64,000 bases of DNA from CAYQJL01 sp964612295 (lineage in GTDB: Bacteria > Eisenbacteria > RBG-16-71-46 > CAIMUX01 > WJJG01): NCBI GenBank assembly GCA_964612295.1, contig CAZTDY010000002.1, forward strand, positions 62,001 to 126,000, given 5' to 3'. Below are positions 40,224 to 49,680 of the stretch, piece after piece (position 1 is the first letter of the stretch; each line of letters begins with the position of its first letter). The translations under genes and the position numbers were made by a program. The notes beneath the pieces were generated by a model, which saw only the letters and a list, made by a program, of their open reading frames with translations, was not told where the DNA came from and ran no database searches.

Positions 40224-43176
40224 AGGAGATTCCCATCCGGAACGCGCGTGGCGCTCCCAGGTTGGCGGGGTTGGCGTTGCGGTAGAAGCTGGCGAGGATC
40301 GAACGCCGCAGGCTCGCGGCGGCCTCCGGTCCCAGTTGCTGATTGGTTTCCGCATTGTAGAGGTCAACCAGCTCCTGGTCGCCGAGGTAGTAGTTGTCCG
40401 GGTTGTCGGTTGCCCGCCACAGAGATCCTTCGCCGACCTTGTAGCCCTCGCCGGTCACCGGATCGAACTCGAGCACCGTCTGCTGGTCGAAGAGGTTGAA
40501 GACGTTGAAGCTCAATTCGACCCGCCTGCCGCACACGCGGAAGCCCTTACGAATCGAAAGGTCGGTGGACATGTCGATGGGACCCGACCGCGAGTATCGT
40601 TCGCCGACCTCGGTTCCCAGAATATCGACCGGGGTGTAGGCGCGTCCGCTGCGCAGCTTGAAGAACACATTCGCTTCGAGATCCCCCGGCCAGTTGAGGC
40701 CGAACCACCCCGGGGGATCCTCGCGTTCCTTGATGCGCAGGCTCGCCCGCGCGGTCAGCTTGTGAGGACGATTCCACCAGAGGAACTCCTCGCCAAGCTG
40801 GGTTTCGCGGGAGTCGCCGCCCAGTTCCTGCACGAGTTTGGTCTTGTTCGGATCCGAACTCTTTCCCTTGCCGACCGAATAGGTGTAGGACACCGATCCG
40901 GAGATGAAATTCTTGCGCTTGCGGATCAGGCTGAGTTCGACGCCTCGGGAGCGGGCATAGTCCGCGTTCCAGTAGATGAAGAAGTTGCTGCGCGTCGTCT
41001 CGCGCTCACGCAGATTGATCCGGATGCTGGTGGGGTAGTCGTACTGGTCCTTCCAGAAGAGCGTGGCCTTCGCCGCCGTCTCCTCGCTGAACTGATATCC
41101 GGTGCCGATCTCGTATTGCACGCTGATCTGCGGATTCAGCGTGGGGTTTCCGATGCGCGGGAATTCCTCGCTCGAACGCGAGCTGCTTTTTGCATACACG
41201 TAGTAGTAGGGCGGGCGCTGGCTGTAGTGGCCGTAATCGAAGAAGAGGTGGGCCCGGTCGCTGATGGGGAAGGAGACCCCGATCCGGGGACTCAGGTGCC
41301 CCTTGAAACGGTGTCCATTGAGATCGTGGGTCTCGTCATAGAACTTGCGGCGCAACTCGTCGGTCATGTGAGGCTGGTTGCCGGCGTCCAGCGCCTTCTG
41401 CATCTGTTCGCCCGGGAACCAATAATCGTAGACCACCCCCATCTGAGCGGCGAGGCCTTCGTAGTTGATGTGATCCTGAAAGTAGATATTCCCGACGTTG
41501 GGGGTGACTCGAAACAGGTCGAATTCACTCCCCAAGGGATCGTCGCTGGTGACCGACAGGGCATTGAGTGAGAGATACTGGACGATTTGATACTCGCTCG
41601 AGAACCCCCAGGAGAATTTGTGGCGGCCGACTTGCCCCTCCCAGTCACTTGCCGCTCCCCAAACGATGCTGTGGTGGTCGCGCCACATCGATGCATCGCC
41701 GGCATCCCTGAAATAGGGCGTATCGACGACCTCGGGGTCGGTGTCCCGAGAGGCGTCGTATTCATCCCAGCGCTGGCCGTTCACATCCCGATGCCGACCG
41801 GAGTAGTAGCGCCACAGCCGCAGGTTGGCGACCGTGTTGATCCCGAAGGTGCGGTTCCATTGCATGCTGAGGATGTTGACGTCGCGCGAGATCGTGTAGT
41901 GGTGGTCGAAGTGATTGGCCCAGGACCAGGGGTAGTTGCTCACGTTGCGGTTGATGTCGCCGATGTCGGCACTGCCCCAGTCCTGCTGGAAACTGAGGGT
42001 CTTGGTCCAGGACACGGCGAGTTTGTTGTTTCGGTTGACCTTCCAGGCGGTCTTGAAGACACCGCGCCAGCGGTTGGTCGAGTTGGGGTAGAAGAAATCT
42101 CCATAGTCGAACGCGCTGCCGAAGACCTGGTCCTGGATCGAGGGGCGGAGTTTCAGATCACCGCCCATGTCGCGGATCCCCGGCAGGTAGCCGTTGTCGA
42201 GATCGGTCGACAGGCTGGTGTAGAACGTCACCTCGGGGCGGTCGAAGCCGGCGAGGCCGAGCAGCGTGCGCGCCAGCAGATTGGGGCCGCTGACCTCGAA
42301 GTAGAGATGATGAAGGTTGCGGTCGCCGACACCCGTGTCGGTTTCGTAGCTGAAGGCGCCGTGCCAGCGAGATGTTCCTTCCTTGAGACGCGTTTCGATG
42401 ACCCCCGACATGGCCTGACTGTAACGGGCGCCGAATCCGCCGGTGCGGATGTTGACCTCCTGGGCCGCGCGGGAGGCGACCTCGCTGCCCATCGACTCGC
42501 CCGAGAGCAGATCCTTGACCTTCACCCCGTCCAGAACGAAGAGATTCTCGTCGTCGCGCCCGCCCCGGATGTGGATCTTCCCGCGATCCACGATGACCCC
42601 CGGCTGCTGGGAGACCACGTGATCGATCGTCGGCGCCTCGGTGACGAGGGCCTCGAGTTCCTGGGCTGAGAAGGAGTGGGAGGTCGAAGTCTTGGTGACA
42701 TCGATGACGGGACGTCTCGCCCGGATCTCCAGGGCCGGAAGCTCTCCGGCTGGGATCTGCACAAGGTGGAAGGTGAGTTCGTGAACCTCGTCGGCCGTGA
42801 GCTCGACCACCCGTTCGGCGGTCTCGTACCCGATATAGGTGACGATGATGGCGCGCGGACCCACAGGCAGGTGGGTCAGCGTGAAGGTTCCATCCTCTAA
42901 GGAGAAGGTCCCCTGGCGCGTTCCCCCCACGATCACGTTTGCGTTCGGGAGCGCTGTGCCCGTGCCGGCCTCCATGACCCGGCCGGTCACCACGGCCCGG
43001 GGCTCCTGTGCATCGTCCTGGGCGTCGCTCTGACCCACGGCGGGATGACCCAGGCCGGCCAGCAGGAGGAGCGCGAGGATTGAGGCGAGCAGAACGGACC
43101 CCGCCCGAAGATCCCTTTTCGGACCACGGCGGGTGAACGTCCCTGTCCCGCTGCTGCGTCGCCCTTGTTCTCTCAT
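40213..43176 (-). CDS. TonB-dependent outer-membrane receptor with CarboxypepD_reg-like N-terminus
   Basis: 987 residues. Signal peptide (about 20-49, ending LGHPAVGQ), regulatory-like domain (~60-145, VVTGRVMEAGTGTALPNANVIV ... YIGYETAERVV), plug (~155-265 with PGVIVDRGKIHIRGGRDDENLFVLDGVKVKD) and a long barrel ending in the aromatic ISYEW. No TonB or SusD gene is adjacent. Its cargo is unknown; the downstream PorV-like and sorting-domain genes on the same strand suggest it is part of a surface system. A TTGACC-N18-TAGAGT pair lies upstream. Confidence 0.92.
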   Translation of the reverse strand: MREQGRRSSGTGTFTRRGPKRDLRAGSVLLASILALLLLAGLGHPAVGQSDAQDDAQEPRAVVTGRVMEAGTGTALPNANVIVGGTRQGTFSLEDGTFTLTHLPVGPRAIIVTYIGYETAERVVELTADEVHELTFHLVQIPAGELPALEIRARRPVIDVTKTSTSHSFSAQELEALVTEAPTIDHVVSQQPGVIVDRGKIHIRGGRDDENLFVLDGVKVKDLLSGESMGSEVASRAAQEVNIRTGGFGARYSQAMSGVIETRLKEGTSRWHGAFSYETDTGVGDRNLHHLYFEVSGPNLLARTLLGLAGFDRPEVTFYTSLSTDLDNGYLPGIRDMGGDLKLRPSIQDQVFGSAFDYGDFFYPNSTNRWRGVFKTAWKVNRNNKLAVSWTKTLSFQQDWGSADIGDINRNVSNYPWSWANHFDHHYTISRDVNILSMQWNRTFGINTVANLRLWRYYSGRHRDVNGQRWDEYDASRDTDPEVVDTPYFRDAGDASMWRDHHSIVWGAASDWEGQVGRHKFSWGFSSEYQIVQYLSLNALSVTSDDPLGSEFDLFRVTPNVGNIYFQDHINYEGLAAQMGVVYDYWFPGEQMQKALDAGNQPHMTDELRRKFYDETHDLNGHRFKGHLSPRIGVSFPISDRAHLFFDYGHYSQRPPYYYVYAKSSSRSSEEFPRIGNPTLNPQISVQYEIGTGYQFSEETAAKATLFWKDQYDYPTSIRINLRERETTRSNFFIYWNADYARSRGVELSLIRKRKNFISGSVSYTYSVGKGKSSDPNKTKLVQELGGDSRETQLGEEFLWWNRPHKLTARASLRIKEREDPPGWFGLNWPGDLEANVFFKLRSGRAYTPVDILGTEVGERYSRSGPIDMSTDLSIRKGFRVCGRRVELSFNVFNLFDQQTVLEFDPVTGEGYKVGEGSLWRATDNPDNYYLGDQELVDLYNAETNQQLGPEAAASLRRSILASFYRNANPANLGAPRAFRMGISYEW

Positions 43177-43224
43177 GGCCCCGCCCGCCTAAGGGGAATG
43201 ATGGTTACTTCGTAGGCTTCATGC

Positions 43225-43254
43225 ACTCTATCAACACCGGTTGCCGGCGGTCAA
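43225..43254 (-). promoter_or_regulatory. Candidate promoter for the TonB/PorV cluster
   Basis: Minus strand TTGACC (43254-43249), 18-base spacer, TAGAGT (43230-43225). Matches 5 of 6 and 4 of 6, about 50 bases before the receptor ATG at 43176. Confidence 0.5.
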
Positions 43255-43299
43255 GCCGCCATGGTCAAAGGGGTTTCACAGGTCCGCAAGGATCGCCGC

Positions 43300-43731
43300 T
43301 CATCCTCCCTCCTGGGGTTCGAACGAGGTGAATGCGTCCGGCATCAGGGTCTCCGGGGAGAGGAGAACCGGGGCCTCATCACCGCGCTGAAGGAGGAAGC
43401 GGGCGCCCGGGGCCAGCTCCAGCCAGATCTGGCGGCACGGACCACAGGGGTGCCGCCGGGCCGTGGGGGGGATCCACAGCGCGAGGGTGGTGATCGAGGA
43501 TCGGCTGCTCGCCCGGGCGGCGCTCATGGCGACCTGCTCGGCGCAGACCGACAACGTGCCGGAGTTTTCCAGATGGATTTCCACGCCGGGGAACCGCGCA
43601 CCGTCCTCGGTCACTGCGATCGCGCCGGCGCTCTGGGCCGCCGGGCCGATCGAACGCTGCGCAAGCGCGCGGGCCTCCTGCAGAAGAGCCTGGTCCTGAT
43701 CCGTGGGCTGGAATTGAGAGGCGCTGGTCAT
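43300..43731 (-). CDS. cdd: Cytidine deaminase
   Basis: 143 residues, the length of homotetrameric cytidine deaminases. Zinc and catalytic motifs are SVCAEQVA (Cys plus Glu) and HPCGPCRQ (PCGxCRQ). The ATG at 43731 overlaps the DusB stop as ATGA, which fixes the start against a longer opening. Deaminates cytidine/deoxycytidine to uridine in pyrimidine salvage. The C-terminus FTSFEPQEGG resembles the usual end of the family. Confidence 0.92.
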   Translation of the reverse strand: MTSASQFQPTDQDQALLQEARALAQRSIGPAAQSAGAIAVTEDGARFPGVEIHLENSGTLSVCAEQVAMSAARASSRSSITTLALWIPPTARRHPCGPCRQIWLELAPGARFLLQRGDEAPVLLSPETLMPDAFTSFEPQEGG

Positions 43732-44738
43732 GAGGGGGTTCCTTCCTCTGTCGATGACGGTGGGGCGCCGCGTTTTTCTGATTGCCGGACGTAGGCCTCG
43801 AGGGTGTCGTCGACTTCCGCCAACGACTCGGGCGACATGAGCGCCGCGCGCAGGCGGGAGATGTTCGGCAGGCCTTTCAGATACCCACTGTAGAGTTTTC
43901 TCATCTCGATGACCGCCCGTCGTTCTCCCTTCGATTCGATCGAAGCCTGCAGATGTTCGCGCAAGACCCGAAACCGTTCGGGCAGGTCGGGTTCGGGGAG
44001 AAGCACGCCGTGCTCCAGGTAGTGGCGCGCCCGGCGAAACAGCCAGGGGTTTCCCATCGCACCCCGGCCGATCATCACGCCGTCGCATCCGGTTTCCTCG
44101 AACATGCGGGCCGCATCTTCCGGGCTACGCACATCGCCGTTGCCGACGATCGGTACCGAGGCGCGCTCCTTGACCCGCGCGATCCAACTCCAGTCGGAGC
44201 GGATGCCGTATCCCTGGCTCCGCAGCCTCGCGTGGACCGTGATGAGCCGCACGCCGGCCTGCTCGAGGCGGTCGGCGATCTCCAGAACGTTCAGATGCTG
44301 CTCGTCCCAGCCGAGGCGCACCTTGGCAGTCACGGGCAGGTCGACGGCCGCGACCACCGCCCGGGCCATCGCCTCGAGCTTGTCCGGTTCGAGCAGCAGT
44401 CCTGCGCCTCCGCCTTTGCCCGCCACCTTGCGGGCCGGGCACCCGAAGTTGAGATCGACCCACTCCGGCCCGGCGGCGGCAGCGATCTCGGCCGCCCGCA
44501 CGATTGAATCGACGCGACTGCCGAAGATCTGAACCGCCACGGGATGCTCGTCCGGGGCCAGCTCCAGTTTGCGGAGGCTCTTGGCGGCGTCTCGAATGAG
44601 CCCTTCGGCGGAGATGAACTCGGTGACGACCACATCGGCACCGAACCGCCGGGCCAGACGGCGCATCGGCTGGTCGCTGATGTCATCGAGCGGAGCCAGC
44701 AGCAGGGGCTTTTCGATGTCAACGCCGGGAAGTTTCAC
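43728..44738 (-). CDS. dusB: tRNA-dihydrouridine synthase (DusB type)
   Basis: 336 residues. FMN-binding TIM barrel with LLAPLDDISDQPMRRL, the catalytic cysteine in DLNFGCPARKV, VTAKVRLGWDE and IVGNGDVRSPEDA ... GVMIGRGAMGNPWLF. Uses NADPH to reduce uridines in tRNA; DusB generally acts at U17. Starts at the GTG at 44738, since no ATG in frame is nearby; GAGGAGAG lies 10 bases upstream. Co-directional with the cytidine deaminase through an ATGA overlap. Confidence 0.92.
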   Translation of the reverse strand: MKLPGVDIEKPLLLAPLDDISDQPMRRLARRFGADVVVTEFISAEGLIRDAAKSLRKLELAPDEHPVAVQIFGSRVDSIVRAAEIAAAAGPEWVDLNFGCPARKVAGKGGGAGLLLEPDKLEAMARAVVAAVDLPVTAKVRLGWDEQHLNVLEIADRLEQAGVRLITVHARLRSQGYGIRSDWSWIARVKERASVPIVGNGDVRSPEDAARMFEETGCDGVMIGRGAMGNPWLFRRARHYLEHGVLLPEPDLPERFRVLREHLQASIESKGERRAVIEMRKLYSGYLKGLPNISRLRAALMSPESLAEVDDTLEAYVRQSEKRGAPPSSTEEGTPS

Positions 44739-44771
44739 GTTTCAGCATCTCTCCTCGTTTCATCCTCAGGC

Positions 44772-45899
44772 CTACGGTTGCTTCCAGGTCTTGGGCGGGG
44801 CGTAGACCGAACGCCGGAGCACCGGTTCCTGTCCCTTCACGAACGAGTCCAGTTCGATCGGATCGGCGATTGCCGGACGGCCAGATGGAGGCCATCGGCG
44901 GGTGACACACTGCTCGGCGAGCGCGGTCAGGCCCACGAGGTCAACGACGCTCACCTCTTCGAGGGCGATGCGACTTCGTCCCATGTTGTGGTAGTTGCCG
45001 AGGGGAAGCGCCAGCCCGGTTGCCCGGTATCCATGGGCCAGAAAGGCCGACGCTTCGCACAGGCCGCCATCCATGAGGCAGCGTTGGTATCGAAACCGCT
45101 TGCGGGTGCCGGTGAGCTCGATCGCCGCATCCTGCAGGAATCGGCACAGCCCCGGATCGTAGACGCTCATACGATCGCCCACGCGCAGGACGACGCCCTG
45201 GCCGATCCGCGCCGAGGGCCGTTCGGAGCTGGTCTCGATCGCGACGATGGGGGAGGCCTTGTCGATCATCCCCGATCGGGCCAGCGAAATCGCCCCGACC
45301 AGGCCGGACTCTTCGGCCCGGGTGTAAACGACGTCCACCTGGGCATTCCGGCGTTCTGTTGCGAGTGATTCCAGAAGGCCCGCGAGCGCGGCACACCCCA
45401 CCAGGTCGTCGGCGGCGCGGGTTTGAAGCCGATCGCCGCCCTGTTTCCAGGGCGCCAGGTTCCAGGTCCCGATATCCCCTGGCGCAACCGGAGCTTCGGT
45501 CTCCAAACGAACCCATCGTACCCGCCTGCGAGAGCCGGCGGTTTGGGTGGACAGAATCCGTCCCCGCACGGGGCCCTCGGAGGTGTGGATCTGCACTCGC
45601 TCGTCCTTAAAGTAATGCCTCAAGACGCCACCGAACCACCGTCCTTTGGCGTGCTTTCCCCGCACCTCGGTGATCACGAACCCCGGATGGTCCAGATGTG
45701 CCAAAAACGTCCAGCGGACCTTTTGCCTGCCGCGGCTGTAGCGGACGTGCAGGTTGCCCCATCTGTCGCAGGCGGTGGGCAAACCGAGGTCATCGGCATG
45801 GCGCGCAAGGTGCGTACGAAGCCCATGCTCGTGGTAGCTGGTCGACGGGAAGGAAACTACGCTTTTAGTGAGCGCAAGAAGCCGACGCCGGGTTATCAT
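44772..45899 (-). CDS. M42-like metallopeptidase/deacylase
   Basis: 375 residues from the ATG at 45899 (CGAGG 6 bases upstream). Metal-binding candidates: FLAHLDHPG (HxD), RAADDLVGCAA (bridging Asp), VVYTRAEESGLVGA (catalytic Glu-Glu) and GNYHNMGRS (His). The late metal ligand usually seen as ID reads AIETSS here. Fits the M42 family of tetrahedral aminopeptidases, with M20/M28-like deacylases as an alternative. No signal peptide. It is divergent from the SirB1-like gene across a 194-base gap in which I see no convincing promoter. Confidence 0.72.
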   Translation of the reverse strand: MITRRRLLALTKSVVSFPSTSYHEHGLRTHLARHADDLGLPTACDRWGNLHVRYSRGRQKVRWTFLAHLDHPGFVITEVRGKHAKGRWFGGVLRHYFKDERVQIHTSEGPVRGRILSTQTAGSRRRVRWVRLETEAPVAPGDIGTWNLAPWKQGGDRLQTRAADDLVGCAALAGLLESLATERRNAQVDVVYTRAEESGLVGAISLARSGMIDKASPIVAIETSSERPSARIGQGVVLRVGDRMSVYDPGLCRFLQDAAIELTGTRKRFRYQRCLMDGGLCEASAFLAHGYRATGLALPLGNYHNMGRSRIALEEVSVVDLVGLTALAEQCVTRRWPPSGRPAIADPIELDSFVKGQEPVLRRSVYAPPKTWKQP

Positions 45900-46093
45900 G
45901 TGAACCTCGGAGTTGTGAATCGGACTGCAAGAAGCCTCTCTACGTGACGAAGAGGATAGAATGGAATGCGAGTCCGGTGTTAGCACAGAAAAACGCTTAG
46001 GGCTTTGTGGTGCGCTTTGCTACCATCCGTAGGATGTGGTTACATAACGAGGGTGAGCAGCTTGTCAGACCACCGAGGTAGCCGAGGGAGAGA

Positions 46094-47026
46094 ATGAGAG
46101 ACCAGGTCAGAAAAAACGCGGGCAGAGGCAGCCAGCACACCGCCGGTGTGCGACCGATGCCGTCGGAGCGCGAAGTTCGGGCGCTCATCTCCCTGCTGGG
46201 CGACGACGACCACAAGATCGTGGCCATGGTCCGCGACAACCTGATGTCCTACGGGAAAGCAGCGTTGCCCTACCTCGAAGAAGTGTTTGAACACGAGGAG
46301 CCCCGCCTCCGGCTGCGGGCTCGCCATATCGCCTCGCAGATTCGGGTCGATGTGCTCGAGACGCTTTTCCGCAACCTGGCAGCCAGTCTGGAAAACGAAT
46401 TCGATCTGGAAGAGGCGCTTTGTGTGATCGCCCGCATCGAGTATCCGAACCTTGACCCCCGCGCGATCTCCGAGCAGTTCGAGGAAATGGCCGATGCGCT
46501 GCGGCCGCAAATGCCCCGCGTGGCCCCGGCCCGGGAGAGGGTCGAGATTCTCCTCCAGTACCTGTTCCGTGAGCTCGGCTTCAAAGGCAATACGAACGAC
46601 TTCTACAACCCCGACAACAGCTACATCAACAAGGTCCTCGAGCACCGGCTGGGGATTCCGATCTCGCTGTCGGCGATCACCATCCTGCTTGGGCGCCGCC
46701 TGGGGCTGTCGCTGTACGGCGTCGGGATGCCGAAACACTTTCTCGTCAAATACGAGAACGACGACGAAGAGTTTTTCATCGATCCGTTCAACGGCGGACG
46801 GGTGTTCGATCGCCGCGAGTGTATGCAGATGCTGACCTCTGACGGGTACTACGTGCGGGAGTCGTTCGCCGCGGAGTATCTGGCGGTGGTCAACCCTCGC
46901 GACCTGGTGATCCGGATGCTCCGCAACCTGGTCCTCATCTATTCAAAGCTCAAGGACAAGTCGCGCGTGAAGAGGTTGTCGCACTACGTCGAGATCCTGC
47001 GGATGCGCGAGAAGGCCCGCGGCTAG
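46094..47026 (+). CDS. SirB1/transglutaminase-like family protein
   Basis: 310 residues. The SirB1 core is clear: YLFRELGFKGNTNDFYNPDNSYINKVLEHRLGIPISLSAI (about 158-197), GVGMPKHFLVKYEN and EEFFIDPFNGGRVFDRREC. The N-terminal ~110 residues are helical and HEAT-like (ALPYLEEVFEHEEPRLRLRARHIASQ). A transglutaminase-like fold is predicted, but the canonical Cys of the triad is not obvious (Ser in GIPISLS), as in many SirB1 proteins. Function unknown. GAGGGAG precedes the ATG. Confidence 0.85.
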   Translation: MRDQVRKNAGRGSQHTAGVRPMPSEREVRALISLLGDDDHKIVAMVRDNLMSYGKAALPYLEEVFEHEEPRLRLRARHIASQIRVDVLETLFRNLAASLENEFDLEEALCVIARIEYPNLDPRAISEQFEEMADALRPQMPRVAPARERVEILLQYLFRELGFKGNTNDFYNPDNSYINKVLEHRLGIPISLSAITILLGRRLGLSLYGVGMPKHFLVKYENDDEEFFIDPFNGGRVFDRRECMQMLTSDGYYVRESFAAEYLAVVNPRDLVIRMLRNLVLIYSKLKDKSRVKRLSHYVEILRMREKARG

Positions 47027-47094
47027 TCCGAGCGAATCCTCCATTTCGAGCCGTTCCCCTGCATCCGGCGGTTTATTTCCGCTCACCTCTGGCG

Positions 47095-47100
47095 TATGCT
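47095..47100 (+). promoter_or_regulatory. Possible -10 element of the tryptophanase-family gene
   Basis: TATGCT at 47095-47100 with a poor TTTATT-like -35 17 bases upstream; about 50 bases before the ATG at 47150. Weak, the only candidate in this gap. Confidence 0.25.
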
Positions 47101-47149
47101 GTCGCCGCAAAGGACCTGCCGGCAATCGCGCGTTGGACGAGGGAAACCA

Positions 47150-48520
47150 ATGAAAACGATCATCGAGCCATTCAAGATCAAGAGCGTCGAGCCCATCCGC
47201 ATGACCGACCGCCAGGAGCGGGAGGCCATTCTCAAGGAAGCGGGGTACAACCTCTTCACCATCAAAGCTGAAGATGTCCTCATCGACTATCTGACCGACA
47301 GCGGCACCTCCAGCATGAGCAGCGAGCAGTGGGCGGCGATCATGCGGGGAGACGAATCCTACGCCGGGTCGCGGTCCTTCTTCCGCTTCGAGAGCGAGAT
47401 CAGGCGCATCACTGGCTTCTCCAATGTCATTCCAACCCATCAGGGCCGCGCGGCGGAGAAGATCCTCTTCAACGTGCTGAACAAATCGGGTGCGGTCTAC
47501 CTGGGAAACACACACTTCGATACGACCCGCGCGAACATCGAGTATCTCCAGGGCACCGCCCTCGATCTGGTGATCGCGGAGGGGCTGGTTCCCTCCAAGA
47601 TCCATCCCTTCAAAGGCAACATCGACTTAGAGCGTCTCGAGGAGAATCTGAAAGTCTACGGCGCTCGGGTCTGCGGCGTCATCGTGACGGTCACGAACAA
47701 CTCGGGCGGTGGCCAGCCGGTGAGCATGGAGAACATCAAGCAGGCCGCGAAGCTCGCCCACAAGTACGGGACGATCATGATTCTCGACTCCTGCCGCTTT
47801 GCCGAAAACGCCTACTTCATCAAGATGCGCGAGCCCGGCTACGCGGACACGGACCTGCTGGAGATCGCCCGGGAGATGTTCTCCTACGCCGATGCCACCA
47901 CGATGAGCGCCAAGAAGGACGGCCTGGCGAACATCGGCGGTTTCCTGGCCTGCAACGACGACGGCCTGGCCGCGATGGCCAGAAACCTCCTGATCCTCAC
48001 CGAGGGCTTTCCGACCTACGGCGGTCTCGCGGGGCGGGATCTCGACGCGATTGCCCAGGGCCTGCGGGAAGTGCTCGAGGAGGACTACCTGCGCTACCGC
48101 ATTCGATCGGTGGAGTACTTCGCCGAGAAGCTGCAGGCGCACGGAGTGCCTCTGATTCTCCCGGCGGGAGGCCATGCTGTCTACCTCGATGCCGGCAGCT
48201 TCCTGCCGCACCTGACCGCCAAGGAGTATCCGGGACAGGTTCTGGCGAACGAACTCTATCTGGAGGGCGGGATCCGGGGGGTTGAGATCGGCACCGTCAT
48301 GTTCGGCAAGACCGATCCGAACTCGGGCGAGGTCATCCCGGCGCCGATGGAACTGGTGCGCCTGGCGATTCCGCGCCGGGTCTACACGCAGAGCCATGTT
48401 GATTACTCCGCGGAGGTGATCGGTCAGGTGTTCCGCCAGCGGGAGAACCTCAGGGGCCTGAAGATGGTGTACGAGGCGCCCTTCCTGAGACATTTCACCG
48501 CGCAATTCAAGCCGCTCTAG
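47150..48520 (+). CDS. Tryptophanase/tyrosine phenol-lyase family beta-eliminating lyase, probably tryptophanase
   Basis: 456 residues from the ATG at 47150 (GAGGG upstream). The PLP lysine is the second Lys of TMSAKKDG (K256). Family blocks: EAGYNLFTIKAEDVLIDYLTDSGTS, IPTHQGRAAEKI, TNNSGGGQPVSMENIK, DSCRFAENAYFIK, AGGHAVYLDAGSFLPHL and AIPRRVYTQSHVDY. Features are mixed: NIGGFL and LAGRD resemble tyrosine phenol-lyase, while GFPTYGG, RGVEIG and PAGGHA resemble tryptophanase. VEIG in place of the SMERG stretch lacks the arginine that binds phenol in tyrosine phenol-lyase, favouring tryptophanase (tryptophan to indole, pyruvate, ammonia). No permease or leader peptide is seen upstream. Confidence 0.85.
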   Translation: MKTIIEPFKIKSVEPIRMTDRQEREAILKEAGYNLFTIKAEDVLIDYLTDSGTSSMSSEQWAAIMRGDESYAGSRSFFRFESEIRRITGFSNVIPTHQGRAAEKILFNVLNKSGAVYLGNTHFDTTRANIEYLQGTALDLVIAEGLVPSKIHPFKGNIDLERLEENLKVYGARVCGVIVTVTNNSGGGQPVSMENIKQAAKLAHKYGTIMILDSCRFAENAYFIKMREPGYADTDLLEIAREMFSYADATTMSAKKDGLANIGGFLACNDDGLAAMARNLLILTEGFPTYGGLAGRDLDAIAQGLREVLEEDYLRYRIRSVEYFAEKLQAHGVPLILPAGGHAVYLDAGSFLPHLTAKEYPGQVLANELYLEGGIRGVEIGTVMFGKTDPNSGEVIPAPMELVRLAIPRRVYTQSHVDYSAEVIGQVFRQRENLRGLKMVYEAPFLRHFTAQFKPL

Positions 48521-48531
48521 GCGACAGAACG

Positions 48532-49566
48532 ATGCCGTCCGGCGAACGCACCGACCCGGCCCAGCTGGCAGAGAGCCTGCGAGAGGCGGCCCGGGAGCTG
48601 GGGATCGACCGGCTGGGCTTTGCCGCGGTCAGCGGGCCGGTTGCATCCGAACGTTTCGACCAATACCTCGCGCGGGGTGCCCATGCCGGGATGGACTATC
48701 TTGGGCGCCACCGGGACCTGCGCCTGGATCCCTCGCTGCTCCTTCCCGGAACCAAGAGCGTGATTTGCGCGGCGGTCAGCTACAAGCCGGCCGACGATGT
48801 GCCGGATCCACCAGCGGCGGCCCCCCCTGGGCAGCGTGGCGAAACACCGCCGGACCCGGAGCAGACCCCGGCCCGGGTGTCGCGCTACGCACTGGGACGC
48901 GACTATCACGATGTTCTCAAAGAGAAGCTTCACCTGTTGCGGAGGAAACTCACGGAGTGGGTGCCCGGCGCCAAGGGGCGGGTGACCGTCGATACCGCGC
49001 CGGTTCTCGAACGATATTGGGCACAGCGCGCCGGGCTGGGCTGGATCGGGCGCAACGGCTGTCTGATCGTTCCCGGGTTGGGATCCTACGTTTTTCTGGG
49101 GGAGATCTTGACGGATGTGGCCCTGCCGACCGGGCCGGGGACGGACGCCCGCTGCGGGACCTGTCGCCGGTGTCTCGAGAACTGTCCGACGGGCGCGCTC
49201 ACCGGGCCCGGCCAGGTCGATGCGAGGCGATGCATCAGCTATTGGACCGTCGAGCACCGGGGGGCGTTTCTCCCGGAGACGCCCAGGCTCTCACCCTGGA
49301 TTTTCGGCTGCGACCGCTGCCAGGAAGTCTGCCCCTGGAATCGTCATGCACCGCCGGCATCCGAGCCGGCCTTCCGCGCGGTCTGGGCCAAACAGCCCCG
49401 GACCTGCGCCGGTTGGCTCAAACTCGACCAGGCGCAATTCGAGGCCCGTCTTGGGGCTACACCGATGGAGCGCGCCGGTTGGGAGGGTCTTGAGCGCAAC
49501 GCACAACGGCTCATGAGTGAAGCAGAGAAGGGGGAAAGCCCCCCTTGCGCTGAGAGGGAACCTTGA
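48532..49566 (+). CDS. queG: Epoxyqueuosine reductase QueG
   Basis: 344 residues, cobalamin-dependent reductase fold with two [4Fe-4S] clusters: CGTCRRCLENCPTGAL and CDRCQEVCPWN. Upstream parts include MDYLGRHRDLRLDPSLLLPGTKSVI and GWIGRNGCLIVPGLGSYVFLGEIL, which are QueG hallmarks. It completes the tRNA modification queuosine by reducing the epoxide. The start ATG at 48532 is 11 bases after the previous stop, so it may share its transcript. Confidence 0.93.
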   Translation: MPSGERTDPAQLAESLREAARELGIDRLGFAAVSGPVASERFDQYLARGAHAGMDYLGRHRDLRLDPSLLLPGTKSVICAAVSYKPADDVPDPPAAAPPGQRGETPPDPEQTPARVSRYALGRDYHDVLKEKLHLLRRKLTEWVPGAKGRVTVDTAPVLERYWAQRAGLGWIGRNGCLIVPGLGSYVFLGEILTDVALPTGPGTDARCGTCRRCLENCPTGALTGPGQVDARRCISYWTVEHRGAFLPETPRLSPWIFGCDRCQEVCPWNRHAPPASEPAFRAVWAKQPRTCAGWLKLDQAQFEARLGATPMERAGWEGLERNAQRLMSEAEKGESPPCAEREP

Positions 49567-49680
49567 CCCTGGACCGGGGGTGACGGTAGCCTATACGGCA
49601 ATCTCGGCCGGAGAATCCCGCGGGAGCGGTCAATTCGACCGTGCGAGCGGGGCGGTGGCCGTCCCTTGAGGAGATCGAGA

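Noticed and set aside
49622..49645. Inverted repeat CGGTC-AATTC-GACCG before the Nfu gene
   Set aside because: Only a 5-bp stem; too short to call an operator or terminator without homologues.
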